Shown piece by piece: positions 11,345 to 22,044 of a stretch of 64,000 nucleotides of DNA; position 1 is the first letter of the stretch, and each line of letters starts with the position of its first letter. The stretch lies in assembly GCA_947095585.1 (NCBI GenBank), contig OX352761.1, positions 108,301,890 through 108,365,889 on the forward strand, in the 5' to 3' direction. A model generated the notes under the pieces. It did not search any database and was not told where the DNA came from. It was given only the letters and a program-made list of their open reading frames with translations. This DNA is from Nephrocerus scutellatus (taxonomy: Eukaryota; Arthropoda; Insecta; Diptera; Pipunculidae). A program made the translations under genes and the position numbers.

Positions 11345-11995
11345 CAGAACGAAGAACATCGCAGAACTAAAACAGATAAACGCAAGAGTCCCTCAAAGCA
11401 GCGTATTGGGCCCTATGTTATATTTATTATACACAGCCGATCTACGATCCTGACGACACTGCTATTATGTTTTTGACAAAAACCTCTAACTGCATCGAGA
11501 GAACTATAAGATAACTTAAACAAAGTTGAGAATTGGCTCATAATCTGGCGCATAAAAGTGATTGCAAGGGAATAAACACACATAGCATGTACACTAAATA
11601 CAAGTACATGCGTACAACGATAAAATTAAACAATGTTGCTATTCCTCAACATAATAACCTCGAACAGTTAACCTTAATGGAAGATTGACATGAAGAAGAT
11701 ACATTGAAACAAAGCGAAATAATATGAACATAAAATTGTCAAAAATCCACTGGTTGATTGGAAGATCATCATCTCTAGGATGTAAGGTCATTCTTTACCA
11801 ATCGATTCTGATTGCCTTGTATGGGGCATTACCAGTGCATCAAATTTAAACATTTTACAGCAAACGCAAGAAAAAATACTTAGCTCCACTACGAATACTC
11901 CTTGGTATGTTTGAGCCAACATCCATTGAGAACTATTGATTAAAATAGTAAAAGTATGCAGATCAAGATAGTCGCCTTCGCATGAGAAAAACACT
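11345..11995 (+). pseudogene. Jockey-type LINE reverse transcriptase remnant
   Basis: Plus strand, broken frames. INARVPQSSVLGPMLYLLYTADL is the RT motif B block (usual GVPQGSVLGP). Further on, KLSKIHWLIGRSSSLG and ILYQSILIALYGALPVHQ match the Jockey C-terminal RT region (usual KMYWLIGR...LLYKAILKPIWTYG), and SKRKKKYLAPLRILLG follows. Multiple stops and frameshifts are present. The 3' end runs into an opposite-strand LINE C fragment. Confidence 0.75.
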
Positions 11996-12004
11996 AGAAC
12001 TACT

Positions 12005-12290
12005 TTTGTTTTATAATTTGCTCAGCTATAAGATTGGTACAGCGTGGGCGTAAAGGAAAATGAGTGGAAAAGAGGAGATGACTTAAATGTATGTGGAATG
12101 ATAAGGTGTTGTACGGCTAAAGAAGGAATCCTTAAACTTAATTGTACGTCCGAAGATGGGCTTGATGGTAAACTGACGAACATTTAGAGCGCCACGAGTA
12201 TTGCGGTTAAATTCAAGGAGAGGTGGCATGCAACTGGCTATTTCTTTTGAGCACCGCTGGTGGAAGAAGAGATAAAGAAGTAACAAGCAG
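12005..12290 (-). mobile_element. LINE C 3' fragment
   Basis: The minus frame at 12083-12286 reads FTIKPIFGRTIKFKDSFFSR, almost the same as FTIKPIFGRTNLFRDSFFSR in the LINE C copy at 17235-18450. The 3' UTR words CGCCCAC.CTGT and the AT-rich end also correspond. Only the last part of the ORF and 3' UTR remain. Confidence 0.75.
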
Positions 12291-12296
12291 CCCCTA

Positions 12297-12545
12297 GTTT
12301 TCTGCGACCATTCTTGGGGTGTGTATTATGTTTTTGGACACAAATCAAAGGGACTTCAATTTAATGACATATGAAATACGAATGTGGAAACTTACCGTGA
12401 CAAGTAATTACTCTCGGACGTTTTTCAGACAATTGCGAGAGGTGGGATCGTGAAAATTATTTTTGATGTTTCTGCGGCTCGAACCTCGAAACGCCTTGTT
12501 AGAAGTCCATCGCACTAGACTACTTTATACAGTTACCAAACTTAA
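12297..12545 (-). mobile_element. tRNA-derived SINE, diverged copy
   Basis: On the plus strand the order GCGACCATT, TTTTTGGACACAAAT, AAAGGGACTTCAATTTAATG, GTGACAAGTAATTACTCTCGGA, GCGAGAGGTGGG and CTCGAACCTCGAA matches the minus-strand reading of the SINE family best seen at 44303-44595. The B-box equivalent is degenerate. It is inserted next to the LINE C fragment. Confidence 0.75.
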
Positions 12546-12915
12546 TTGAAAAAAATCTAAACTTAAATCGAACAATATTTCACGTTCTTTCACTTTCCTA
12601 CTTTGGACATTTTTTTCGTACTCATTAATTAGGAATTGATATCACAAAAAGAAGGTGCGACTGATTAAGTTTTAATCGTCGGTTTAGGTAACTTTCACCC
12701 ACGTCATGAGCTAACAAAACTGGTCGCACAGCTCGATTTTTCATATTTGATGCAAGAACAACACAATATTTATGTCATTATTGAAACTTATCTGTGCAAT
12801 TTTATGATAAAGCTTCATCAATAAAACAATTGATTGGCAACAAAATTAGAAATATTATATTTTGAAAAAAAAAACGACAATTTATCAACAACAACAACAA
12901 AATACCGCCACTCAC

Positions 12916-13018
12916 CTCTGATATAAACGTCCGCTACGGAACTTGTATCATTGATTGTAGCATCATCGCTGGGTGGAATTTTCTCCAAGACAACTCCAAC
13001 CATTGTCTTCAATTTCAT
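12916..13018 (-). CDS. Candidate first coding exon of an unknown host gene
   Basis: On the minus strand an ATG at 13018 in a good fly start context (CAAAAATG) opens a 34-codon frame beginning MKLKTMVGVVLEKIPPSDD and ending VADVYIR. The frame runs directly into a textbook 5' splice site, AGAG followed by GTGAGT (12910-12915), leaving the exon in phase 1. The composition is less AT-biased than the surroundings and no transposon motif is seen. I do not recognise the protein and no following exon is apparent within the window, so it may be chance. The intron would run toward lower coordinates, through the transposon nest. Confidence 0.35.
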
Positions 13019-13029
13019 TTTTGCCAAAT

Positions 13030-14255
13030 TGGCAGAAAGCTAAGCGATATTATTTTTAAAATTTTCAAAAAAATAATTCTTTTTTTATCTGAATATGAAG
13101 GTTGGGTGGGTGGTAATTTTATTTACTCTCTTGCATCTGGTGAATTTTCGTTTGGATCCTTTGATGCGAGATTTCTATATAAATTTCAGTGAGAAGCAGG
13201 AACAAACCTCTTGATGGTCTGTTGCTTACACGGTTCCGCGTCTTGTCGATGACGATAACTTTTCAGCGAAACACAATCTGTCAAACATTAACCGATCTCA
13301 TTTCATTTGTTATTATTGCTGATGAAATGCTTTACCTATGGGCAAAAAAAAACATTTTCATACTTATTATGCCGACCCAAGGTGTGATGGGCAACATTCT
13401 TGTGTGATTACCTAGCATTATCAGATTATCGCGAATTTATTTACATTTAAACTTTGAAGAGTACTTTTTAATCCACGTGCTGAACAGAATGTGCAAAGGC
13501 TATATAAGTTAAGTTATGTGTTGATTCTGTTTCATTTTCGATCAAATCTTACAGATAACTTATTTAAGTTTTCATTACTTAAACCTGGAATGATATGTCT
13601 ATAACATACCTTGTTAAGGGACGACTGACTTGCATTTGTTTTATGACCGAACTACTTTAATTGTATGAACTCTTACGCTTCTATTATATGCTTCATATTT
13701 AAATGCATACGGTTTTTAATATCAAAAAGTGGTAAGTTGAGACAACATTCAGACGTTAAATAAACTTTCGAGTTATAATTGCAAAGCTGATATAGGGAAG
13801 GACGACATCTTCTACTTTTAGGTGGATATTGCGACTTGTATTTACATAACGCCGGTCAAACAGGAAGGAATAATAATGATTGATTGAGTTTGCAGGATTT
13901 TTCATACGTATTTCTATATTCTAAACCCATCTCATGTTATTGGTGTTATACGTATATATTTCAATAAAAACTAAAAAGTTTAAAAAAAATAAAATAATAT
14001 TTTGAAAAACTAACTAAGCGTAACTAGCCACCTAAAAGGTAAAAATTTAATTGATGGTAGATTTAGAGAAACTCGGACTTTTACAAAATATATAAAAATT
14101 GCTGGAATGTTGTTAGTTAAAATATGGAATATAGAGAAAAGATGCAAAGAGTTAGTATTCTTGCTTTATACTGTTGTAGACCTACAGAGACAATGTATGG
14201 GGCCCAACTCACCTACAGGAAAATTAAAGAAATGGTGCAAATAGTGGCTAGTGTG
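13030..14255. other. No gene recognised; possible upstream region
   Basis: AT-rich non-coding sequence upstream of the candidate exon. A TATATAAG at about 13501 followed some 30 bases later by TCATTT resembles a fly core promoter on the plus strand but leads into no reading frame. I do not call it as a feature. Confidence 0.4.
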
Positions 14256-14350
14256 CTGATTAGCAAGTACAATGGACTGACGTTTTGAGTGCTCTGGTGT
14301 TCTTTTATAAGACCTACCCACCGCAACCATATGCTAATTAGGTGGTGCTG
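14255..14350 (+). mobile_element. LINE G 3' end fragment
   Basis: The words AATGGAC.GA, TGAGTGCTCTGGTGT and ACC.ACCC match the 3' end of the RNase-H LINE G at 22780-22850. Only the tail survives. Confidence 0.5.
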
Positions 14351-14654
14351 AAAACCACATCTACAAGCGCCTTAGGGTTTATTCCCCACTTTCTTCGTGT
14401 ACCAAACGGATGTAATAACAATAAATTGAAGACGTCCTGAATTGGTTGAACCACAATGTAATATCTTCAATCGGCATTCTAATCTATGTGTACAGTCACC
14501 CAGCAATCAAATTTCAGATTTTCTGACGTCAAGGATTTTCAAATTTCAAAATCCGTATAATCTGTGTTCTTGGCCCCATAGGATGTCTTGGAGAATTGCA
14601 GAGCAAACAAATTTGTTAGGAACAGTAAGACTCTCCAGCGGCTACAGAAAAGAG

Positions 14655-15350
14655 CAAGTGTAGACATGCCCACTATGTTACTTAAGCCAGCGGTTAGAAA
14701 CGAGGCGGAAGCTTAGGTAATGAAAGGTGGTTCACCAGTATGGCCAAAACTAGAAATTGAGCGATCTAGTGCGTTAAATCTCTACAAAGACGGGAGCTAA
14801 GAACTGTCCTTTTTATGGATCATGCAGGTAGATAGGATATGTAGGAAGAAAGACAACAAGGTGCAACTCGGTTTGGTCCCTGGTCATCAGGGACCGAATC
14901 AGTAAATGAACTAGCTAGGGCTGGCTCGGAATCTGCGTTCATAGGACCTACTGTGCTGCCAACGCCTTCACAGTACTGACAAATTACTGGGAATACAAAC
15001 TTTGTCTGGCCGACTGGGATAACTTCGCGGAGCTGAGGCAATGCAAAACAATTAATCAGGTCCTTTTCCAATAAGGCAATCGTTAATCTAAATAGGGCTC
15101 AGAGACAGAATATAGGTTCTGCTCTGAGGATGATGAGTCATCCGAGTATACTCTCTGTGAATGCCCAGCACTACTTTGGTTAAGCAGACGACGAAATGTG
15201 CTCGACAGCGGAGAAAGTCTGCCACTAAGGACATACTATTCTTCACTAGGTAGGTGGTACGACTCTTAGAATAAATACACTCTAAGATACATAAGCTCTT
15301 TAAGGTCGCAGTGTCTGCCATATGGGCTACGGTATGGTTTAAAAAAATAA
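14655..15350 (+). pseudogene. RNase-H-type LINE F, C-terminal remnant
   Basis: Broken plus-strand frames give NLYKDGS (RNase H first catalytic Asp block, usual IYTDGS), then QLGLVPGHQG (usual VPGHSG, last catalytic block), then FCSEDDESSEYTLCECPALLW, the terminal CCHC-like Cys/His motif region found in I/LOA/R1-group LINEs. The 3' end has an AAT tail near 15345. Much of the RNase H between the first and last blocks is deleted. The 3' UTR word TTTAAGGTCGCAGTG recurs at the start of the window. Confidence 0.75.
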
Positions 15351-15351
15351 T

Positions 15352-17060
15352 AATAATGCAAACAATAACTCGTAGTAGATGAAATTGGTTGTAATTCTGT
15401 ATTAGGACTTTTTAGACTTTCTGTTTATGTGTCCCAAAGAAAACGCCTTTTGGTATCTAAATTAATAGCACAGAATAAAAGGAGAACAGATTTTCTGTAA
15501 CTTTAGGTAATAGAAACTTTTATTGAAATTTTTAATAGCTCATGTTTAAAAGACATAAATACATAGTCCAATGAAGCGAAGACGCAGAAAAGCGCGAAAA
15601 CCAACAAAAACATACTGTAAATAACAGAATAATTAACAGAATGTAATTACAAAGCGTTGCGTTTACGTTATGCATGCATCACAACATAAATTGATACAAA
15701 TCGGGAAACCTGCAGCTATCATCAACTGGCAGTAAATGGACACAGATCTTACAGTAAACACAGGTTGAACGATTGCCTTTTTTCTTTTTTCTCCTGTATG
15801 GGTGCATAATTTGCAATTCAAATGGCACCTTCCCTCAAATCGATTTCGATTGCAGAGAAAAAACTTCCCGATTGATTTATTTCTGATAAGAAAATTGTAT
15901 TTATGTGTGTGAATAAACAATACACAAACAAAACAAATTTCGTGTTTTACTATATATCTTAGCGCTGACAATTGCTGGTGCAAGTAATTTCCATTTGAGT
16001 GTAAGGTGTAAATTGTACGAATCGAATGTCGCTGATCGATTGTGACATTTTATTATGCACATAAATTAAAAAACAAATATTATTTTTCCTTAATTAAGCA
16101 TAAGTATCCAAGCAGTCAGAGTAGCCTACTACTGGACTATTCTTGGGACTAATTAGCGATTTATCTGACTGGTGTTTCCGGAATTGATGGAACGACCTTG
16201 CACAATTATTAAGATTGCAGAATATGCAAACTTTTCTAAAAATTAATATTTTTTTGAAAAGATATCCAGTGAATTTATTTAAAGTTTGTCGTACGTAGAT
16301 TTATTGACTATCAATGGTACCAGTACTTCTACTATAGAACTGTAGCCAATTTTCATTCTGCATTCATTCTTTTTATTCATAAAACATAAAAATAGAATGT
16401 TTCACAAGTTATCTTCCAAAATTTTGCATCAGCTGAATACACGGACTGCACTTCTAATTATGTACTACAATATATTTTGTAATAGACTGATATATATTCT
16501 GGTCCTATCTTTAATGATATTTAGAGTAAATTGGTTGTGTCGCTTTACTGACATCAGGCATGCGGTATGGCGATTAGATCTGCGAACATCAACCTTTTTT
16601 TTAATAAAAATAGCAATTATTTTAAACATTTTACCTTCTTTTACATAGTAAAAGGAAGTATAGTAATCATGAATATTTTCAGACTTGGGATTTATGCAGA
16701 TTTACCCATTTCCGTATATCCCAATTCAGAAAAGGCAAAAAAGAAATTCATATTTATGCTTTTTACATAAATTGGGAGCGGCTAGTTGATTTTGGTGGAA
16801 ATCGGCAAGAAATGGCAATTTACTTGTAAATTTTTTCGAATTTTTGAAAATATCTCAAAAAGTATAGCACTTATCAGAAATCTGCAAAAGAAAATTAGAA
16901 AAAATTTTTAAAAAAATAAAAAATACTTAGTTTCCGGCCCCGTCCCTAAAAGCAAGTCGTTTTATGGCCACACCACCATTTTTTTTCAGAAATATTTGCG
17001 AACAAAAAGTATACCAGAATCGAAATCGTAACATGCAATCCCGCCAAATATTTGTAAACG
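15352..17060. other. No gene recognised
   Basis: AT-rich sequence with short accidental frames on both strands (for example 15663-15983 minus and 16397-16648 plus). No transposon or RNA gene motifs are seen. Confidence 0.45.
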
Positions 17061-17063
17061 TGA

Positions 17064-17138
17064 TATTTCAAGCTGCTCCTCGAATCCAGAAGTTGCTTCG
17101 AAGTACCTACATACATAGGTATATAGCAGCTTGAAATA
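17064..17138. repeat. Long-loop perfect hairpin
   Basis: TATTTCAAGCTGCT (17064-17077) is the exact reverse complement of AGCAGCTTGAAATA (17125-17138). The 47-nt loop contains a second small inverted pair, TACCT and AGGTA. The size is in the range of a small-RNA precursor, but only 14 base pairs are perfect. It could equally be a MITE remnant. Confidence 0.4.
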
Positions 17139-17234
17139 ATTATACTCATGGTATGGGATGAGAGACTTTTCAAATAAACCGACCACGATTTCGGTAATAA
17201 GCCAAGAAAAGAAGAAGCCTTCATTTAGATTTAG

Positions 17235-18450
17235 CGTTCGGGACGAAATCTGGGTCTGCATATTTCCAAGGCATTTGAGAGAGTCTGGTATCAAGCTCTT
17301 TTGTCGAAAATAAATGCCTTCGAGTTGATAAGACTCTGTTTGTTTGGACTTGTAACTACCTTTTTGACCGTTAAATTCAGGTCGTATTGGACGGCTTCAA
17401 ATTTAGTGTTCACCGCATAAACGCCGGTATTCCCCAGGGCTCTGTTTTGTCTCCGACACTATTTCTCATTTTAATTAATGATCTCCTATCCGCTACTTCC
17501 AATCCAATCCATTGTTTCGCTGACGACAGCACTCTTAGCTTTTCATACGGGTTCGCGATCTCTCCACGCCTCTCTTCATCAAAAGTGGAACATGAACAAC
17601 AATGTACTTATGTTAAGTGCGTTAAATTTTAACTTTGACAGCATAACAGGGTGAGATCTACACAATAGAGTAGAATTTAACGCTTCCAAAACCCAGTGCT
17701 GTCTTTTGTCCTCTAAGCGTAATTTAAACCCCCAGCCTTAATCCATGAATGGATCCAGCATCAAAGAATCTGAAAAACTCGCAATGCTCGGTATGTGCAT
17801 CAACAAAAAGCTTCGTTGGAATGACCACATATTCGCCATCGCTAAGAATGCTGCTAAATATTTAGGTTTTCTAATACGTTACAAGATGTATTTTGATCCT
17901 TCAGATCTGGCTACTATTTACAAGGTATATATTCGACCTAAACTTGAATACAACTGTATTGTCTGGGCAGGTGCTCCCAAGATCACATTGCAGCTACTCG
18001 ACAGAATTCAGAATCGCGCGATAAAACTTAATAGTGGCGTAAATATCACGAAAACTATGGAATTTCTTGAACATCGTAGGAATGTTTCTTGCTTGTAACT
18101 GTTATCTATATCGCTTTTTCCATATGCGGTGTTCAAAAGAAATATCCAGATGCATACCGCCCATCCTCTAACATAACCGAAATACCCGTGCCTCAACTCG
18201 AGCTCACGGGTTCACCATTAAGCCTATCTTCGGACGTACCAACCTATTCAGAGATTCCTTCTTTAGCCGCACAATAGTTGTGTGGAATGAATTGCCCGAC
18301 TCTGTGTTTCCGCATTTGTATGCAGTCATTTAAGACCCACGTGCATATACATCTCACCTTTTCCTCTGCTTAATTTCCGAACGCCCACCCTGTGCTAAGC
18401 ATTATAAGGGTGCAAACCCATTGATCGTGTGTACATTATAAAAACAAAAT
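17235..18450 (+). mobile_element. CR1/I-like LINE C, 5'-truncated copy
   Basis: A 5'-truncated non-LTR element on the plus strand. It begins inside the RT (HISKAFERVWYQALLSK, motif A region) and runs to its 3' UTR with CGCCCACCCTGTGCTAAGC and an AT-rich tail near 18445. A second, shorter copy on the minus strand ends the same way (12005-12290). Frames are broken by several small indels. Confidence 0.85.
17240..18330 (+). pseudogene. Reverse transcriptase of LINE C
   Basis: The RT blocks in order are SKAFERVW (motif A area), INAGIPQGSVLSPTLFLILI (motif B), HCFADDSTLSFSYG (motif C with intact FADD, near 17517), then the long frame 17745-18098 with LGMCINKKLRWNDHIFAIAK, AAKYLGFLIRYKMYFDPSDL and YIRPKLEYNCIVWAGAPK, typical of CR1/I-like thumb regions. 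The C-terminus FGRTNLFRDSFFSR and WNELP is in another frame. Catalytic residues are intact but the ORF has at least two frameshifts and stops. Confidence 0.85.
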
Positions 18451-18479
18451 ATATATAAATCAAAACAACGTACATGGAG

Positions 18480-18722
18480 GCAGGCTTCTGCTAGATCTAA
18501 TATTTGACCCTACATAAAAGTGATAGAGCGGAAAGCAGAGTATAAGGGACAGGATAATGGAGGCATGAGTATGCTTGAGTCGAAGAACTGAAAGGTGTGC
18601 GTTAAGCATCACATGTGTCAAAATGCGAGACATTGGATCAAAGTTGAGATCGGTGGAAAGATGTTTTGCAGCATCCCAGAGAGAAAGAGAGGTTGCAGCG
18701 CTAAATATGATGATGATGAACT
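18480..18722 (+). mobile_element. Possible LINE 3' end with GAT tail
   Basis: The frame MRDIGSKLRSVERCFAASQ resembles the last ORF segment of RTE-like LINEs (usual ARDR..WR...), and the segment ends in ATGATGATGATGAA, the same kind of tail as LINE B. Earlier parts do not translate convincingly. Confidence 0.35.
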
Positions 18723-19217
18723 ATGGTGTCTTTAAACGATGATTTTTAAACAAAGGGGTTTTTTTTTGGAATTTATACAAACGTTTTAAAATACTCTTTT
18801 TCCCAAGTTGATAAATTTCATGTTTTATGTACTACAACAGAACCTTATACATAGTGTGTACTGGGTATATAGATTCCTCTCCTCCTTGATTTTGTCCAGT
18901 GTTTTCCCAACTCGTTCAATGAGGGGTTGCTTGGGGTTACATCCGCAATGGCGGGTCGATTGCTAGGTAATCTACACTGGACTCGAACTCAGCAGCCATT
19001 AGGCTGTCGAGAAAAGGGAAGACCTTCCGCCAACAAGTTTTCGGGCTAAGGAGGGAACAGCCTTCCCATGAGAAGTTCTTGGGGTGTTAAAAAAATTAAA
19101 TAGTCGCAGTAATGAATATTTGAATTCTATATAAGAGGCAATTCGATTGGCCATCTTCTTTATTTTATGAACGGTGCATCTGGTGGTTTATTTCAGTAAA
19201 ATATAAAGTTTCCTATA
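18723..19217. other. No gene recognised; GC-richer block 18889-19095
   Basis: 18889-19095 is more GC-rich than the surroundings and, on the minus strand, has a weak Pol III B-box-like word (GAGTTCGAGTCC) without a convincing A box. It could be an unrelated SINE remnant. Nothing else is recognised. Confidence 0.35.
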
Positions 19218-19227
19218 AGATTACAAA

Positions 19228-19505
19228 TAATAATAACATTCGGCGCGGCAGACCGTTGCGTTCCAAGGCCTGGCTTCTCGCAACCATTTGTGTTGGAGAT
19301 GTATATTTTTGCACACAAATGGAGGGGACCTACAATTTACTGCCGGATCCGAACGGCAAATTAAGAAGCATTCGTGACAAGTTATTACTCTCGGACATTT
19401 GTCAGACTTTTGCGGGGGGTGGGTCAAATACTTTATGTGTTACTGGGATTCGAACCACGAACCTCCTGCTCGGAATGCCATGCTCTTATCCGCTGGACGG
19501 CGTCC
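19228..19505 (-). mobile_element. tRNA-derived SINE with target-site duplication
   Basis: A full-length minus-strand copy of the SINE family. On the minus strand it starts with a tRNA-like head (GGATAAGAGCATGGCATTCC, then GGTTCGTGGTTCGAATCC with the Pol III B box), followed by a tRNA-unrelated body containing the ACACAAATGG hairpin, and it ends in ATT repeats (19228-19239). The flanks are AGATTACAAA (19218-19227) and AGATTAGAAA (19506-19515), a 10-bp duplication with one difference. It has no coding capacity; mobilisation would depend on a partner LINE. Confidence 0.9.
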
Positions 19506-19515
19506 AGATTAGAAA

Positions 19516-20324
19516 TCACAATATAAAATCTGGAAACATTTTAAACACTTAACTCTGGGCGAAACCAACTGTAAGAGATTCCTTTTCCGAAAAACCTAAA
19601 TACACATTAAAAACTAAAATCTTTAAGCCTTAGTGGTCAATTCTGAGATCCGCCTCTGATAAGAGTTTGTGACTATGGTAAACAGAACTTAAAAACGAAA
19701 TCATGATGTGAGTTTAGATTAGGTGCTGATTTGGGCGATTTTTTGCAGGTGTGCGTGGTCAAAGTCGAGAACAAGAAACAAATCAAGCAAAGGGTTATTC
19801 TTAAATGGACAAATTCAAAGTTCATAATCTGTCCTGGTAAGAACGAAGAAATACTGTTTCGTCGGACAAAGTAAACAGCAGAACGTGTACTTTATACTAC
19901 CGTTAATTGTACAAAGTTTTTTTCTAATTACATAACAAAACCAAACCGTAATCACACAGAATGTTACCGTACTTTTGATTTAAAGAATGCATTGATTTGT
20001 TCAAAAACAAACTTACAAAAAACACTATTTTTAATATTTTCCTTTTGAAATTTCGGCACTTTATCCGACATAACTTTTCTGAAAAGCAATTTTCTCACAA
20101 TGTTTCTGCACTCGTGAATTCGTCGCGTAGAAAAGCTGTACATACACTTGCACACCAAAAACAATACAACGAACAAATACAATCTGAAACCGTTCCGCCG
20201 CGTAGCGTTGTTAACAATCAATGGCTGGCCGGCGTCGTCACAAGCTTTAACCTCTTCTTAAGACCGCTACCGGACTGTCGGCGGTCGCATAATATTACTG
20301 CTGATCGCAGATATGCAGTGAATA
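19516..20324. other. No certain gene; GC-richer leader-like region at 20095-20320
   Basis: 19516-20000 is ordinary AT-rich DNA. 20095-20320 is richer in CpG words (GTCGCG, CCGCCGCG, GGCCGGCGTCGTC) and looks like a promoter or 5' UTR leading to the candidate exon at 20325. No TATA box or initiator is clear. Confidence 0.35.
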
Positions 20325-20371
20325 ATGGACACGAAGCCGCCCGCCGATCTTATCAAAATCACGCGGCAAAG
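20325..20371 (+). CDS. Candidate short first coding exon, unknown host gene
   Basis: An ATG at 20325 opens MDTKPPADLIKITRQ with GC-rich third positions unlike the neighbourhood, and the frame meets CAAAG|GTTTGT, an acceptable 5' splice site (GT at 20372). The upstream 230 bases are CpG-rich. No later exon is recognised. A longer overlapping frame (19997-20380) in another phase has no recognisable feature and looks accidental. Confidence 0.25.
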
Positions 20372-20684
20372 GTTTGTTGAAAAATTTTCCACCGATTCGA
20401 CAATATTAATTATTGTTGCTGGTATAACTTTTACAACAGCTACTATTTATTTATTTATTACAGAAAAATACGCTTCTTTAAGGACGATTTCCATAGAATT
20501 TTCACGGTCGGCGCGGCGTTCACTTGATTCTGATTGTGCCCATCTCATCACTTGTTCGTTCTTTGTATATTTCAAAAACACCAGCAACGCTATGCAAACA
20601 TTAAGTATAGACCGCTCTTATCACTTTCAAATATGCATAAAAATTTTATAATATGTTTTTCCTCGGATGGATGATTACACTGAG

Positions 20685-20735
20685 AACGACGACGACCATG
20701 ACGACGATGACGACGACAACGACAACGACGACGAT
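20685..20735 (+). repeat. GAC/GAT trinucleotide microsatellite
   Basis: Imperfect run of GAC with GAT, CAT and AAC interruptions over about 50 bases. No surrounding reading frame suggests an Asp-rich protein. Confidence 0.8.
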
Positions 20736-20739
20736 ATGG

Positions 20740-22040
20740 TGAAGTATACTGAAGAATATGTATGAATCTTATTATAGTCAGTCTTATCACACAGAAATCT
20801 TAGCGCGGCGGTAAATATGCGACGACAGATCGCGAGCTTCCTCATTCATACGCAGCAAAGTAAACAATGTCAGCTGCTGGTGTTTAGTTCAGCTGGCTGT
20901 TGCTCGAGGGTCAGGCAAGCAACACTTGTTGCTATTAAAGCTCTGAAATAGAGTGAGTTATTTTTTGCTTTCTTTAATGATACGAATCTCCTTAGATCAA
21001 CGAAGATAACGCTTATGTCTCTCTAAAATGCGATAAATGTACGCCTAGCCAATAACGCCTAGCCAATAACACGGTCGAGAGCGAGGCTAATATTTAATAT
21101 TCGCCATCGCCGTACTTAATTAAATTGGCACTGAAAGCGGTTAACGGTTAACTGCTTGCTAAGTGAGCTAATTTATAAGGAGTCTGCCGCCAGTCAAGTG
21201 CGGGCAAGAATGTATCTGACTTGAATACTAGACTAGAGCACAAGCCAATTATATTGACCAGAATTCGCTCTCTCTCACTTGTGCATTTGTTATTCTCTCT
21301 ATTTCTGATAATGAAAATTATATTCGCTTGTCGTACTTGTATCTATTGTCATAACCAAAAATCACATCACAATGCACGATCACTAGTCGCTCGAGAACAC
21401 TGAATTGCCATCAGTCATAATCACGGCTGGCAGAGCTTTTTATTGACTGACTGAGATAGATAGCAAATACATACAAGGCACATTAGAATGAGAACCTTTT
21501 ACCAATTAAAAGCTTGCAGATAATTTAGGTAAACATAGAATCTATGAGCAAAATGCCTAAGTGTCAAAGAATGAGAAAAAATGAAAAGGCGCTTTGGAAA
21601 AGTTTATATTTTGTAATTGTATTTGTATATTTTGTAAATAACTATAAACAATAATTAAATTATAAACAATAGTTTGTTATTGATGTTAAAATTTGATAGT
21701 TATTGACCTTTCCAGCCCGAAGTACTTGGTTGGATACTAAACTCAACAGGAGTGAACCCTTGTAATAAGACCGCATTTGCCATTTCAAAAACATCGTTAG
21801 CTAGCTTTTGCAATGATTTTCTAATAGACCACCACGACTAAAAGATGTCTCATACTATTTTTCGATATTGGCAGATAAAAGTTCATAAAGATAAAGTTGA
21901 AAATATTATAAAAAGAACAAGGAATGTTTGGGTCAGTCAATGGCGGGAGTATTAAGTTATCCCTATATCTTGGGTATCTTTTCGTTTTAAACGCTTAGAA
22001 TAGTCATCCGATTATTAAGTCATCCTTGCAGGATGGTTCT
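20740..22040. other. No gene recognised; short tandem duplication inside
   Basis: ACGCCTAGCCAATA occurs twice head-to-tail at 21041-21054 and 21055-21068. The block 20860-20960 carries several CAGCTG E-box words and is GC-richer, so it may be regulatory. The rest is AT-rich and non-coding. Confidence 0.4.
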
Positions 22041-22044
22041 TAGA

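Noticed and set aside
13500..13537. Core promoter (TATATAAG and TCATTT)
   Set aside because: Spacing fits, but no reading frame or leader follows; such pairs are frequent in AT-rich DNA.
18889..19095. Second SINE family or tRNA on the minus strand
   Set aside because: Only a B-box-like word (GAGTTCGAGTCC) is seen; no A box at tRNA spacing, no second copy, no TSD.
19997..20380. 127-codon plus frame
   Set aside because: No recognisable family; it overlaps a more plausible short exon in another phase.
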